This document shows positions 17,992 through 26,728 of a stretch of DNA of 43,071 nt, in pieces (within the stretch, counting starts at the first letter, position 1; each line of letters begins with the position of its first letter). The position numbers and the translations under genes were made by a program. The notes below the pieces were generated by a model. It saw nothing but the letters and a program-made list of their open reading frames with translations. It was not told the origin of the DNA and made no database searches. This DNA comes from Bacillus sp. JCM 19041 (lineage in GTDB: Bacteria; Bacillota; Bacilli; Bacillales; Bacillaceae_D), in contig BAXC01000032.1 in assembly GCA_001310375.1 (NCBI GenBank), positions 1 to 43,071 on the forward strand. Reading direction: 5' to 3'.

Positions 17992-18726
17992 TTAACGATC
18001 AAGTTCTGTTTCCTGGTTATTAATGACTGTACCATCAAGTGTTCCTTCGCATATACGTTTCATAACTCCAGGCTTGTCAAAATCAAAGATATGTACAGGT
18101 AAGTCGTAATCACGTGCCAAGAGGAGGGCTGCTTGATCCATCACACGGATATCATTTTTAACAATGTCATCGTAATTCAAGTTCTTGAACAGTTGCGCAG
18201 AATCGTTTTTGTTAGGATCTGATGTATAAACGCCATCAATACCTTGTTTTGCAGCAAATAAAGCATCACATTCCATCTCTAATGCACGTTGAACGCTAGG
18301 GTAGTCCGTTGTGACAAAAGGTTGACCATTCCCCCCACCGAATATAACAACATATCCTTTTTCGAGATAATTCATCCCTTTTAAACGAATATACGGTTCC
18401 GCGACCGATTGAGTAGGGATGGAAGTCATAACGCGGATTTCCTGTTTTGTTTTTGCTTTAAGTACACCTCTTAGCATCAGGCTGTTAATGATCGTACCTA
18501 ACGTTCCAATGTTGTCGGCTTCAACGCGGTCAATTCCCCATTGTTCTGCTAAGTTCCCACGAAAGATATTGCCACCACCAACAACAATACATACTTCAAT
18601 TTCTAGTTCAATCAAGGAAATGAGTTCATTTGTAATATGTTCTAAGTTATCAGTTCCGAAGCTATTGCCTTTTTTATCAGCCAATGCCCCGCCGCTAAGC
18701 TTTACGAGTACTCGTTTATAGGTCAA
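17992..18726 (-). CDS. UMP kinase paralogue (PyrH-like, amino-acid kinase family)
   Basis: Would phosphorylate UMP to UDP. The fold signatures are KLSGGALADKKG (in canonical PyrH KLSGEAL; here Glu is Gly), VVGGGNIFRG with the conserved Arg, VTTDYPSVQRALEMECDALF, KQGIDGVYTSDP and IRVMDQAALLLARDYDLPV. About 244 residues, normal length. The start is taken as TTG 18726, eight bases after GGAGG; an in-frame ATG at 18741 overlaps that ribosome site and is rejected. The housekeeping pyrH normally lies between tsf and frr. This one stands alone and is divergent, so it is probably a second copy. Whether it is still a UMP kinase is open. Confidence 0.8.
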   Translation of the reverse strand: MTYKRVLVKLSGGALADKKGNSFGTDNLEHITNELISLIELEIEVCIVVGGGNIFRGNLAEQWGIDRVEADNIGTLGTIINSLMLRGVLKAKTKQEIRVMTSIPTQSVAEPYIRLKGMNYLEKGYVVIFGGGNGQPFVTTDYPSVQRALEMECDALFAAKQGIDGVYTSDPNKNDSAQLFKNLNYDDIVKNDIRVMDQAALLLARDYDLPVHIFDFDKPGVMKRICEGTLDGTVINNQETELDR

Positions 18727-18887
18727 AAAAAAAGCCTCCATTCTAAACGTCTAACGACGATAATTCGACAGAGTATGAAGGAAATCCTGTAGAAATGTTT
18801 TTATTTAGGAAAAGGTTTGAAATGAGGTTTTCAAAAAAAAATTTACGGGTATGAGTATGTGGACGTTCTGTAGAAAAGAGGGAATTC

Positions 18888-21800
18888 ATGAATTGGATTT
18901 TAAACCGGCCTAAATTAGTGATTTTATTCTTTATTATGTTGACGGCAATTGGCGCAATTAGTTTCTCACAAATGCCGCAGCGAGAAATACCAGAATTCGC
19001 ACCGCCGATTGGTCAGATTACGACTGCTTTTCCTGGCGCCACATCTGAAGCTGTGGAACAACAAGTGACCAATCAGATTGAAGATGTGCTTGGTCAGTTT
19101 GATGAAATTGAACAATATGAATCGGTTTCGGCACCAAGTATTTCTCTTATTACGGTCGAACTCGACGAAAGTGTCGGAAATGTCGAGAGTGTGTGGAATG
19201 ATATTAGTCAAAGCATGAATCAAGCCGCGGCTGGATTCCCAGATAACACACTCGAACCAGAGCTTGATACGAATCTTGGAGATCAGGGGCTTGCTACGTA
19301 TCAAATTACGTACGATGATGACGTAAGCATAGAAGTACTTCAGGAGGCAATTGAAACGTATGCAAGCGACATTTCTGGTTTGACCGACATTATCGGTCTA
19401 GATGTACAAGGAGCGTTGGAAAAAGAAATTTTTGTTACTCTTGATGCAGAAGCGATGGAGGATGCGGAGATCTCTTTTGGACAAGTGATTGGTATCCTTG
19501 ATGGAGAAAATGATACCGCCCCCATTGGAGAATGGCAGGATGATCGCGGCACGTATCCTATTAATCTTGATACATATTCATCTGTGGATGCGTATAATCA
19601 GCTGCCAGTTGGTGTGGATGAAGAAGGAGAAATGATTCGTTTAGCTGATGTTGGTACGATGGAGGAAACTTATAAGCAGAGAGAAGAAACGGTTCAATAC
19701 AATGGAGAGCAGGCATTGTCACTTACATTTACACTTCGCTCTGGAAGTAGTGTTCCGGCAGCGCAAAATGAGTTAGATCGCTTTGTCGAACAGCTTGAAG
19801 GTGACTTGCCTGAAGGTGCTGAAATGGAGCTTTTGTATACACAGGCGGAACTCGTTTCAGAATTATTTATTGATCTCGCGCTCTCATTTGCGTTTGCTGT
19901 GCTAGCTGTGTTAATTGTTTGTTCACTAGGACTTCGAATTGGTACGGCTTTAAGTGTAGCAATGGCTGTGCCGATTTCGTTAAGCATTGGTTCAATCGCA
20001 CTTACATTCTTTAATGTTGATTTAAATCAGATCTCATTAATTGCCTATATTCTTGTACTAGCGATTCTTGTTGATGATGCGATTGTTGTGAATGACAATA
20101 TTGAGCGACAATTGCGGGAGGGGAAAGCACCAAAAGAAGCTGCAAGAAAAGGAACTCGGGAAGTGCTTGTTTCCGTTATTACATCGACCATAATTGTTGT
20201 CTTTACGTTTTTCCCGATTTTGTTTCTTCCTGGTGGAGCAGGAGAATTTATTCGTCCTTTACCAGTTGTCGTAATAAGTGCAATTATTGCATCCACATTA
20301 GTTGGGCTAATCGCATCCCAGTTTACCGGGTGTGGAAGGAACAACGTAAACCATCGACGAAAAAAGAGAGGCCAGCTGGAATTCTAGGACCATTTCTTAC
20401 GAAAGCAGGTCAAACTTATAGTCAGAAATGGATGCCTAGTGTTGTAAAACATCCATTTTACGTTGGCTTTGGTGGATTGCTTATTGGAACGGCAGCTTAT
20501 GCACTGATCCCGTGGATTCCGATTGAATTCTTTCCAGATTCGGACCGGGAAGAAGTATTTATTGAAACGACACTAGCTGACGGGACACCACTTGAACAAA
20601 CCGAAGAGCAGTCTAAAGAAATGGCTACTTGGATTGCTGAACATGATTTTGTTCAATCCGTATCCACATACACCGGTACATCTATCCCTCGACTATTCAA
20701 TTCTGGGGGTGGGGGCGAGGAAAGTGAAAATATGGCCAATTTCCTCGTATTTATTAATAAAGAACAAGTTGAAGCACGAACAGCGATGGACGAATGGAGC
20801 GAAACACTTCCGGAAACATTTGAGAATCTCGAATCCTATGAAGTCTCTATTATTGAATCCGGTCCTCCCGTTGGAGCGCCAATCGCTATTGAAATGACTG
20901 GACCGTCTATATCGGAATTAATGGAAAAAAGTGCAGCAGCACAAGACATTCTCGCAAATGCAAATGGAATTGTAAACGTTGATGACGATGTTGGAACGCT
21001 TGTTGATTCCTATTTGCTTGAATTAGATAGAGACACAATGGAAGAAAACGGTTTAGCGAGCAGTGACATTGCCGGTGCTCTAGCGGCAGTAGGTGAGGGA
21101 ATTCCATTAGGTACGTTTGATGTTGACGGCGAATTACTTGATTGGCGTCTTGCATATGAAGGAAATGAGGTTGATCTGCTAGAGCAAGTAACGATTACCG
21201 GTAATACACAACAAGCGGTTGCTCTCGCTGATCTTGTTTCAATGAAGGAGGAAGCACTACAACCGCGAATTCCCCATAAAGATGGAAAGCGGACGATTAC
21301 GGTTCGAGCTTTTCCAGCAGATGGGCAGTCTACAGATGACATTATTGAGGAAGTAGAAGATGAATTGCTTGCCCTTGAAGACGAAGAGCACTCACTTGTG
21401 ATCGGCGGAGAAACATCGGAACGAACTGATGTGTTTATCCAAATTGGACAAATCTTTATTCTCGTTGTCTTTTTAATTTTGATCGTCATGGTTATTCAGT
21501 TCTATTCCATTACGATTCCCTTTATCATATTGAGTGCGGTGTATCTTGCTTTCTCTGGGGCAATGATTGGTTTGTTTATCACGCAAACAGGTCTTGGATT
21601 TATGTCACTAATGGGTGGAGTTAGCCTTGCTGGCATTGTTGTCCGTAACGGAATTGTGTTAATTGAATTCATTGAGCAACGACGAAAAGCAGGGCTTTGC
21701 CCGAAGGAGGCTGTTCTTTTAGCAGCTGAACAGCGTTTTCGTCCAATTGTTCTAACGTCATTAACAACAATTGCCGGCCTATTGCCGATAGCACTTGGAA

Positions 21801-21931
21801 ATAGTACACTCTTTAAGCCACTTGGTATAACAATTGTTTCTGGAGCGTTATTTTCAGCGATCTTGACTCTTTTTGTTGTACCAGCTCTGTACTTAGTGCG
21901 AGTAAGATGGAAAGAAGGGAAGATATCATAA
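18888..21931 (+). CDS. RND-family efflux transporter (AcrB/SwrC-like), frameshifted in the middle
   Basis: Inner-membrane proton-driven exporter, about 1014 residues. It starts MNWILNRPKLVILFFIML, has a large extracytoplasmic loop (EREIPEF-type start, here QREIPEFAPP) and a first transmembrane bundle with the paired Asp of the proton relay (LAILVDDAIVVNDNIER). A second half repeats the layout (loop with FFPDSDREEVFIET, bundle with GGVSLAGIVVRNGIVLIEF). The first frame ends at 20387. At about 20313-20316 a missing base moves the reading to IPVYRVWKEQRKPSTKKERP. Gram-positive homologues such as SwrC export lipopeptides or fatty acids. The substrate is not evident, and no membrane-fusion partner is adjacent. 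Monocistronic with a strong terminator. Confidence 0.9.
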
Positions 21932-21975
21932 AAAAAAGCCTGGAGCAACCATTTGGTGGCTCCAGGCTTTTTTTT
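21931..21975. terminator. Bidirectional terminator between RND gene and small minus-strand gene
   Basis: AAAAAAA-GCCTGGAGC / GCTCCAGGC-TTTTTTTT, with inner pairing ACCA/TGGT. The A-run and T-run let it work in both directions. It ends the RND gene and the convergent small gene. Confidence 0.88.
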
Positions 21976-22144
21976 ATATAAGAGATTCTACTGTCCAATA
22001 CGAACTATTTTGTAGTAAATGGGCATTTAGTTTGTTGGCCAACGATTGTGCGGCAACAGAATCAGAAAAGGTTTTATCTTGTTGGCTGTTCGTGTCCTTT
22101 AGGGTTTCTGTCACCCCGCCAATGATACGTACTAATTTGTACAT
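21974..22144 (-). CDS. Small conserved-looking hypothetical protein (56 aa)
   Basis: Reads MYKLVRIIGGVTETLKDTNS, then QQDKTFSDSVAAQSLANKLN, ending in SSYWTVESLI. A perfect AGGAGG lies eight bases before ATG 22144, and the stop lies in the T-run of a terminator, so it looks like a complete real gene. It seems too short for the usual gene-calling cut-off. No signal peptide or membrane helix. I do not recognise the family. The N-terminal strand and final YWTVE suggest a small alpha/beta fold, but no function can be given. Confidence 0.7.
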   Translation of the reverse strand: MYKLVRIIGGVTETLKDTNSQQDKTFSDSVAAQSLANKLNAHLLQNSSYWTVESLI

Positions 22145-22314
22145 GTTGGGGTTCCTCCTAATTTCAATTCAGCCGTATAATGCACTGTTCTTCTATTGTG
22201 TCACATTATGTCTAGAATTGATAGGGGAATAACAAGCAAATTATTATACCCGATTTGGATTGAAGTGAAACTTGTTATTAATGAGGAAAATTTAACCATG
22301 CTGATCGAAGATGG

Positions 22315-23106
22315 TTAAGCATCTGTCAAAGGAAACTGGACTTCCGTCAGCCATTCATAATCTTTGTCTTTATTCCAAATACCATCAATGACTGCTTCAC
22401 GAGGAGGACCAGATAGTGTATAAGGGTTATGAGCAAGCCAGTGATGTAGCGCGGCATGAGTTTCTCGAATGGATTCATATGGACCGCGATGAATGAGGCA
22501 TGCCGCTTTTGGAACCTCAGGTATGGGTTTAAAAACGAGGTCCCCTTGATTTGGTTTTAGCTCTGTTACAGCTTCACATAATTCGACATCAATATCTTTT
22601 TCTTTGAACTCTTGATCGTGAAATGTTTGAAAACAGTACTCAATTGGATCAACCTGGCAGCCTAATGCTTTCATTCGTTCACCCATTTCCGGAAATAAGG
22701 TAAATAAGTCGGCATGGCTATTAATCTTGACACGCATCGAAGCAACAATGACAGAAGGAAGGCTTTTCATATAGATGTCGGGAGCATGATCCTGTGCAAG
22801 ATAATATTCCACCTGTGCTAACTGTTGAGTTAGGGAAGCAATATCCGTTAAAATCTGTGCTTTTTTTGCGTGAATGAGCTGAGGCATTGATGTTTTATTT
22901 ATTGCTTTTTTAATTTCTGCAATCGAAAAACCGATTTGTCGAAGAGCCATAATTTGATGGAGTTCACTAAATTGTTTTGATGAATAATAGCGATATCCGT
23001 TTTTTTCATCAATATGAGCAGGCTTTAAGATTCCAGTTTTGTCATAATGGCGCAGCATTTTGACTGTCACCCGATTCATTTTGGAAAAGGCACCAATACT
23101 ATACAC
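22315..23106 (-). CDS. MerR-family regulator with GyrI-like effector-binding domain
   Basis: BltR/BmrR-type activator. The N-terminal winged helix is MYSIGAFSKMNRVTVKMLRHYDKTGIL, followed by NGYRYYSSKQFSELHQI and a dimerisation helix (residues 75-105). Residues 110-263 form an effector-binding domain (PSVIVASMRVKI, then CLIHRGPYESIRETHAALHHW), which binds drugs or metabolites. GAAAGGAG precedes ATG 23106. It is the last gene of a minus-strand unit ATPase-permease-regulator, and a MerR-type promoter with a 19-bp spacer lies ahead of the ATPase gene. This suggests it activates its own operon. Confidence 0.88.
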   Translation of the reverse strand: MYSIGAFSKMNRVTVKMLRHYDKTGILKPAHIDEKNGYRYYSSKQFSELHQIMALRQIGFSIAEIKKAINKTSMPQLIHAKKAQILTDIASLTQQLAQVEYYLAQDHAPDIYMKSLPSVIVASMRVKINSHADLFTLFPEMGERMKALGCQVDPIEYCFQTFHDQEFKEKDIDVELCEAVTELKPNQGDLVFKPIPEVPKAACLIHRGPYESIRETHAALHHWLAHNPYTLSGPPREAVIDGIWNKDKDYEWLTEVQFPLTDA

Positions 23107-23120
23107 AAAAATACTCCTTT

Positions 23121-23154
23121 CATTAAAAAGAGAAAGAGCAGCTTGTAGCTGCTC
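23121..23154 (-). terminator. Hairpin between ABC permease and merR gene
   Basis: Minus strand: GAGCAGCT-ACA-AGCTGCTC followed by TTTCTCTTTTT. It lies only 15 bases before the merR start, so it may attenuate rather than end transcription into the regulator. Confidence 0.75.
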
Positions 23155-23160
23155 ACCCCG

Positions 23161-23875
23161 TTATTCAAAGCGAAATGAACGTATAGAAACAAAAATTCCA
23201 ATCACTGCGAAACCAATTAGAACGACAATATTGATTCCATAACCACTAGAGGCATTAAGGGCAACGCCTTTTAACCATTCGATTCCATGAGTTAATGGGA
23301 ATGCCATTGCTAAGGTTTGCAGGAATTGAGCATGATTTCGAATGGGATCGTTGCGCCAGATAGTAGGAACATCGGAAAGTAAATGGCGCTACTAATCGCG
23401 CCAGTTGTCTTCTCTCGTGGAGAGACACTTGCGATCATCATGCCAATGCTGTGTATTGACACCATTACAATGAGGTAAACGAGTAAAAATTGCCAAGTTG
23501 AGCCGATTAATTGTAGACCATAACCAAAGCGAGCGACAGCGTAAACGCCGATCATGGAGCCAATACTAAGTGAAAAACAAAAGGCAACATGCGCTAATAA
23601 TAGGTGGGCTGGCTAATGGGAGTGACTTTATACCTTTTTAAAATCTTCCGCTCACGGTAAGAAGAGAGGGATAAAGGTAAAGTCATAATTCCGCACGCAA
23701 CCAGTCCAATGGTTGCAATCGCGGCAAAAGAATTATTCAACTCCTCGTTGGTTTCAGCGAATAGACCCATTAAAGCCATCAAGCCAATGGGTAAAATTAG
23801 TCCAAAAATAAGAGAAGACATTTCACGAAAAGACAGTTTTGCTTCTGATTTGTAAAGGAGCCAAAAGGTGTTCAT
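23161..23875 (-). CDS. ABC-2 type exporter permease (two frameshifts)
   Basis: Membrane subunit of an ABC exporter, about 238 residues with about six helices. ATG 23875 follows GGGGAGGAG and overlaps the ATPase stop (ATGA). It reads MNTFWLLYKSEAKLSFREM, IMTLPLSLSSYRERKILKRY, then loses frame near 23597 (one missing base: ISPAHLLLAHVAF continues). It goes on through SIHSIGMMIASVSPREKT and SGATIPFEIM, and shifts again near 23325 before FLQTLAMAFPLTHGIEWLKG and the end SIRSFRFE. Both shifts restore conserved ABC-2 sequence. Confidence 0.85.
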
Positions 23876-24598
23876 AGTATCTCCTCCCCAATTAGTTTTT
23901 AAAAACGCGTCGTCCATATTTTTTTCGCCGCTTGCGGTTACAACTTCCTCTACCGTCCCGGAAATCAGTTGTTGGCCCCCTTTTAGAATAACGATTTCAT
24001 CACAAAGCCGTTCCACTTCATCCATATAGTGGGAGGTTAAGAAGATTGTTACTCCAGTAGCGTTAAGCTGTTTTAATGTTTTCCATATGTCTCTACGCGC
24101 AACTGGATCGAGACCAGTAGTCAGTTCATCGAGAAAAATGACTTCTGGATTACCCATCATAGCAAGCAGAATACATAGCTTTTGTCTTTCACCACCAGAT
24201 AAGTCAGATATGGCTGTTTTGCTTTTATCTGCTAACCCGAAAGCTGAAAGTTTTTCCTTCCAGTTGATGGGGTTGGTATAGAGCGAATAAGTGATTTCGC
24301 AAATTTCATGGACCCGCAATCCCATTTGGAACGCGCTTTCCTGGAATTGTACGCCTACTTTTTGAAACAGTTGTTTTCGTTTTTTTACTGGATCGATACC
24401 GAGGATCCGAATGGTACCCGAATCGCACTGCTGAGTGCCGAGGATACAATCGATTGTCGTTGATTTTCCAGCTCCATTATGTCCGAGTAGACCGAAGATA
24501 GTGCCTTTTTCTATCCGTAAATTTAGCTGATCAACAGCCGTCTTCTGGCCGAATGTTTTTGTTAAATCAGTGACTTCAATTGCATTTATTTCATCCAT
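23872..24598 (-). CDS. ABC exporter ATPase subunit (frameshift near C-terminus)
   Basis: Drives the adjacent ABC-2 permease. Walker A GHNGAGKST (about residues 37-45), signature LSGGERQK, Walker B VIFLDELTTGLDP, switch histidine in TSHYMDEVE. The uninterrupted frame runs into the permease as a false fusion. If the A5 at about 23897-23901 is read as A4, the end becomes DDAFLKLIGEEIL with a stop at 23872-23874 that overlaps the permease start. AAGGAGGAATTCAG precedes ATG 24598. It resembles drug/bacitracin-type exporters; the substrate is unknown but may be the ligand sensed by the MerR protein. Confidence 0.88.
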
Positions 24599-24631
24599 CT
24601 GAATTCCTCCTTTTTTAGTCGAACGTTGTTT

Positions 24632-24662
24632 ACTTTAAAGCCTCCTGCAAGGGGAGAGTCAA
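24632..24662 (-). promoter_or_regulatory. MerR-type promoter with 19-bp spacer ahead of the ABC exporter operon
   Basis: Minus strand: TTGACT (24662-24657), then 19 bases, then TAAAGT (24637-24632). The spacer contains CTCCCCTTGCAGGAG with dyad symmetry. The over-long spacer with a central dyad is the hallmark of MerR-activated promoters, and a MerR gene is in the operon. Confidence 0.82.
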
Positions 24663-24675
24663 GGCTGGATGACAA

Positions 24676-24708
24676 TAAAAATCCCCAGTGTATTTTTTAA
24701 CTGGGGAT
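24676..24708 (-). terminator. Terminator of the small membrane-protein gene
   Basis: Minus strand: ATCCCCAGT (24708-24700) and ACTGGGGAT (24689-24681), followed by TTTTATT. Confidence 0.8.
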
Positions 24709-24731
24709 GAAGCCGTTTTTTTTATGGATTT

Positions 24732-24962
24732 TTAAATGTTGATGCGCTCACTATTTCTTTTAGCGGTTCGAATAAGAGTGGTGCAAAGAAACAAGATTGT
24801 TAGAGAGAGTACGGTAAAGTAGATACTTAAGAATAACGAACTATTATAGAAGAAAAGAGTTGCAAACAGGAGAACTCCACTGCCGACTAACGTTTTTCCG
24901 ATAGGACGAATAAACATGAATGAAAAGATGTCAAATAATTTCGGGAAGGGATTCGTTTGCAA
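24732..24962 (-). CDS. Small hypothetical membrane protein
   Basis: Open frame of 76 codons from TTG 24962, with two hydrophobic segments (about residues 22-41 and 43-64, LSIYFTVLSLTILFLCTTLI). No clear ribosome site is seen at the TTG; an internal ATG (residue 16 of the frame) also lacks one. A terminator follows the stop, which supports a real transcription unit. It was not matched to a family. The start could be wrong or the 5' part altered by an indel like those elsewhere here. Confidence 0.45.
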   Translation of the reverse strand: MQTNPFPKLFDIFSFMFIRPIGKTLVGSGVLLFATLFFYNSSLFLSIYFTVLSLTILFLCTTLIRTAKRNSERINI

Positions 24963-25081
24963 ATAAATAGGTATAAATAAACAAAATGCTTATTGGGAAA
25001 TAAGGTGAATGTATTGTTTGAATAGTGAGAAAGAATTACACTGATACTATAGGACTAAACTAACAAGAGAGGAGGAAGAGG

Positions 25082-26164
25082 ATGTTTGAAGTGAAAGAAA
25101 AGGCTAGTAAGCTCGTTCGGCAAAAAGGTTGGAAAGACGCAAGCTTAAATGAGGCGAGGATGAAAGAACTTGCTACAGATGTTGAATTATCATTTGAAGA
25201 TGTATTGCTTATGACGAAGCATTTAATGCCAGGTCAACATGTGCCGCTAATGAATGTGTACGCAACATCGGTCAAGAAGCTGCAGCATGTGAGGGATGCG
25301 TTTGAGTATGCGACATCTTATGTTCAAATTGATATTTTGGACGAACTAATCATTACTCATAAAGAGGATGATTTATTAGCAGAATGGATATTAGTATATC
25401 AATTAGTGTTAGATTTTTTCAGAAAAAAAATAGGCGTGGAACAAATGTTTGAACGAGCTAGAACGTTATTTGCTTATGTAAAAAACCCATTAGTTCGTAT
25501 TCGTTTAGAATTTATCGAATTTAATACTTTATATCAATTGCAAACGATTAGCAGTAGTAAATTGTTAGAACGTCGCTCAAGAACATTATTTGCTCAATTG
25601 CAGCCGAGTTTTATGAAGACTGTTTTAGGAAGCCGTTTATCTTTGTTATTAGGTTGTATTAAACTCTATCATGAAGTTGATTTAGAGTCCGCAGAGAGGC
25701 ATTTTTTAGCAGTTATCGTAAATGAAACGACCCCTGATTTATTTCTGTGTTCAGCGCACCATTCATTAGGTACGTTAATGGCAATTAATGAAAATCCGTT
25801 ATGCCTTCAACACGGTGAACGAGCAATTAAATATGCAAAACGTGCGAAAGCATATGATTACCAAAGAATGCTTGAAACTGAATATGTTCCATTTATGAGG
25901 AATTGCATGAAAGAGATTTTTGAAGTATCTGGAGTTAGGGAAGAAGAGCAAGTACATCAATATATTGTTAGAGGCGAGCAAAGTCGAGCAAAGGCGCTAA
26001 TAAATCACTTGGAAGCGAAAGGAGACGCATCTCCTTTTCTAGTTTACTACAGAGGGTTAACGTTAAATAGTATACCGTTATTATTCGATTCGATGGAAGC
26101 TTTTCGTGAAAGCAATGCGCATATGACTAAATTAGTCAGGCGAAAAATAGAACAATTACTGTAA
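25082..26164 (+). CDS. AimR-family arbitrium-type peptide receptor/regulator
   Basis: RRNPP-type receptor of 360 residues: an N-terminal helical DNA-binding region (about 5-60) and then TPR-like helices to the end. It resembles phage phi3T/SPbeta AimR. The segment FEDVLLMTKHLMPGQHVPLM followed by RDAFEYATSYVQIDILDELI aligns with FNEFSSIVNIV...ELMKDY...RSALEYADANMFFEIEDVLI. The end GEQSRAKALINHLE, YYRGLTLNSIPLLFDSMEAF matches NENSKAKEVLDKLD, YYLKGRLEQNKACFYSSIEYF. GAGGAGGAAGAGG precedes ATG 25082. Immediately downstream is a small secreted-peptide gene, the usual aimR-aimP order. In phages AimR activates the aimX RNA until peptide binding stops it. No phage genes flank it here, so its targets are unknown. 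A Rap or other RRNPP regulator is the main alternative. Confidence 0.8.
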   Translation: MFEVKEKASKLVRQKGWKDASLNEARMKELATDVELSFEDVLLMTKHLMPGQHVPLMNVYATSVKKLQHVRDAFEYATSYVQIDILDELIITHKEDDLLAEWILVYQLVLDFFRKKIGVEQMFERARTLFAYVKNPLVRIRLEFIEFNTLYQLQTISSSKLLERRSRTLFAQLQPSFMKTVLGSRLSLLLGCIKLYHEVDLESAERHFLAVIVNETTPDLFLCSAHHSLGTLMAINENPLCLQHGERAIKYAKRAKAYDYQRMLETEYVPFMRNCMKEIFEVSGVREEEQVHQYIVRGEQSRAKALINHLEAKGDASPFLVYYRGLTLNSIPLLFDSMEAFRESNAHMTKLVRRKIEQLL

Positions 26165-26181
26165 TTAAAGGGGGTGGATTG

Positions 26182-26307
26182 ATGCGATTAAAAGGAGTAA
26201 AACTATTAAAAGCAAGCATGTTGTTTTTTAGTATTGTACTTTGCAGTGCGCCTATTTTTGGAATAGAACCCTTTGGTTCAGGGCATCCAATTGTAATTCC
26301 GAACTAG
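26182..26307 (+). CDS. AimP-like prepropeptide (probable signalling peptide precursor)
   Basis: A 41-residue product: basic N-terminus (MRLKGVKLLK), hydrophobic core (ASMLFFSIVLCSAPIFG), then a short polar tail GIEPFGSGHPIVIPN. This is the secretion-signal plus C-terminal pheromone layout of AimP and Phr precursors (phi3T AimP has 43 residues). AAAGGGGGTG precedes ATG 26182 and the gap to the receptor gene is 17 bases, so they are cotranscribed. The tail does not end in the RGA motif of B. subtilis phage peptides. The mature peptide is probably the last 5-10 residues (around GHPIVIPN), which is inference. It is re-imported by Opp in known systems. Confidence 0.72.
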   Translation: MRLKGVKLLKASMLFFSIVLCSAPIFGIEPFGSGHPIVIPN

Positions 26308-26333
26308 AAATGTGGCCAACGGTTTAAGTAAAG

Positions 26334-26367
26334 TAGTGACTGGAACTATAACGAGTTCCAGTCACTA
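26334..26367 (+). other. Perfect 14-bp stem-loop just after the AimP-like gene
   Basis: TAGTGACTGGAACT and AGTTCCAGTCACTA pair without mismatch around ATAACG. No T-tract follows (AAAATGTATTTCCC), so it is not a standard terminator. In arbitrium phages the region after aimP holds the AimR operator and the aimX promoter, so this dyad could be an operator or a regulatory RNA hairpin. Confidence 0.7.
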
Positions 26368-26728
26368 AAATGTATTTCCCTTAGTTAATATAAAAGTTTC
26401 TCCTACCACGCATGAATATCCTTTCCGATGTTATAAAAAATCCCTCTATGTTTCTTTCATTTATTTTTATAACCATATGAGGCTTGTCTACGAATATCGT
26501 TTCCTTCCAGTCATTTCAACGGAGGTGCCGTCTTGAATGGTCGTTAATTAAAACTATACTCGTGAAAGCAAAAGTTTTTTCAGGCAAGGATAACATGAGG
26601 CGTAGCCGTTACAGCCGTATCAGTGCGAAATAGAAGCGGTATCTTTGATGTATTTTGAATGGCTTAGAGGTACTAATGATGTATAAAAAGAAGAATATTC
26701 TATGTCATTCATGTTAGAAAGGATTGCG
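26368..26728. other. Intergenic region after the AimR-AimP pair
   Basis: No coding sequence supported on either strand. It is AT-rich with scattered short GC islands. It could contain a non-coding RNA in the position of aimX, but no clear promoter or terminator defines one. Confidence 0.35.

Noticed and set aside
23590..24598. Apparent fusion of ABC ATPase and permease in one frame
   Set aside because: A one-base change in an A5 run gives the normal ATPase end and an ATGA overlap with a permease start that has its own GGGGAGGAG site, so the fusion is an artefact.
25082..26307. Assignment of the receptor/peptide pair to a Rap-Phr system
   Set aside because: The N-terminal and C-terminal sequence patterns fit AimR better, but this is a judgement from memory and stays the main alternative.
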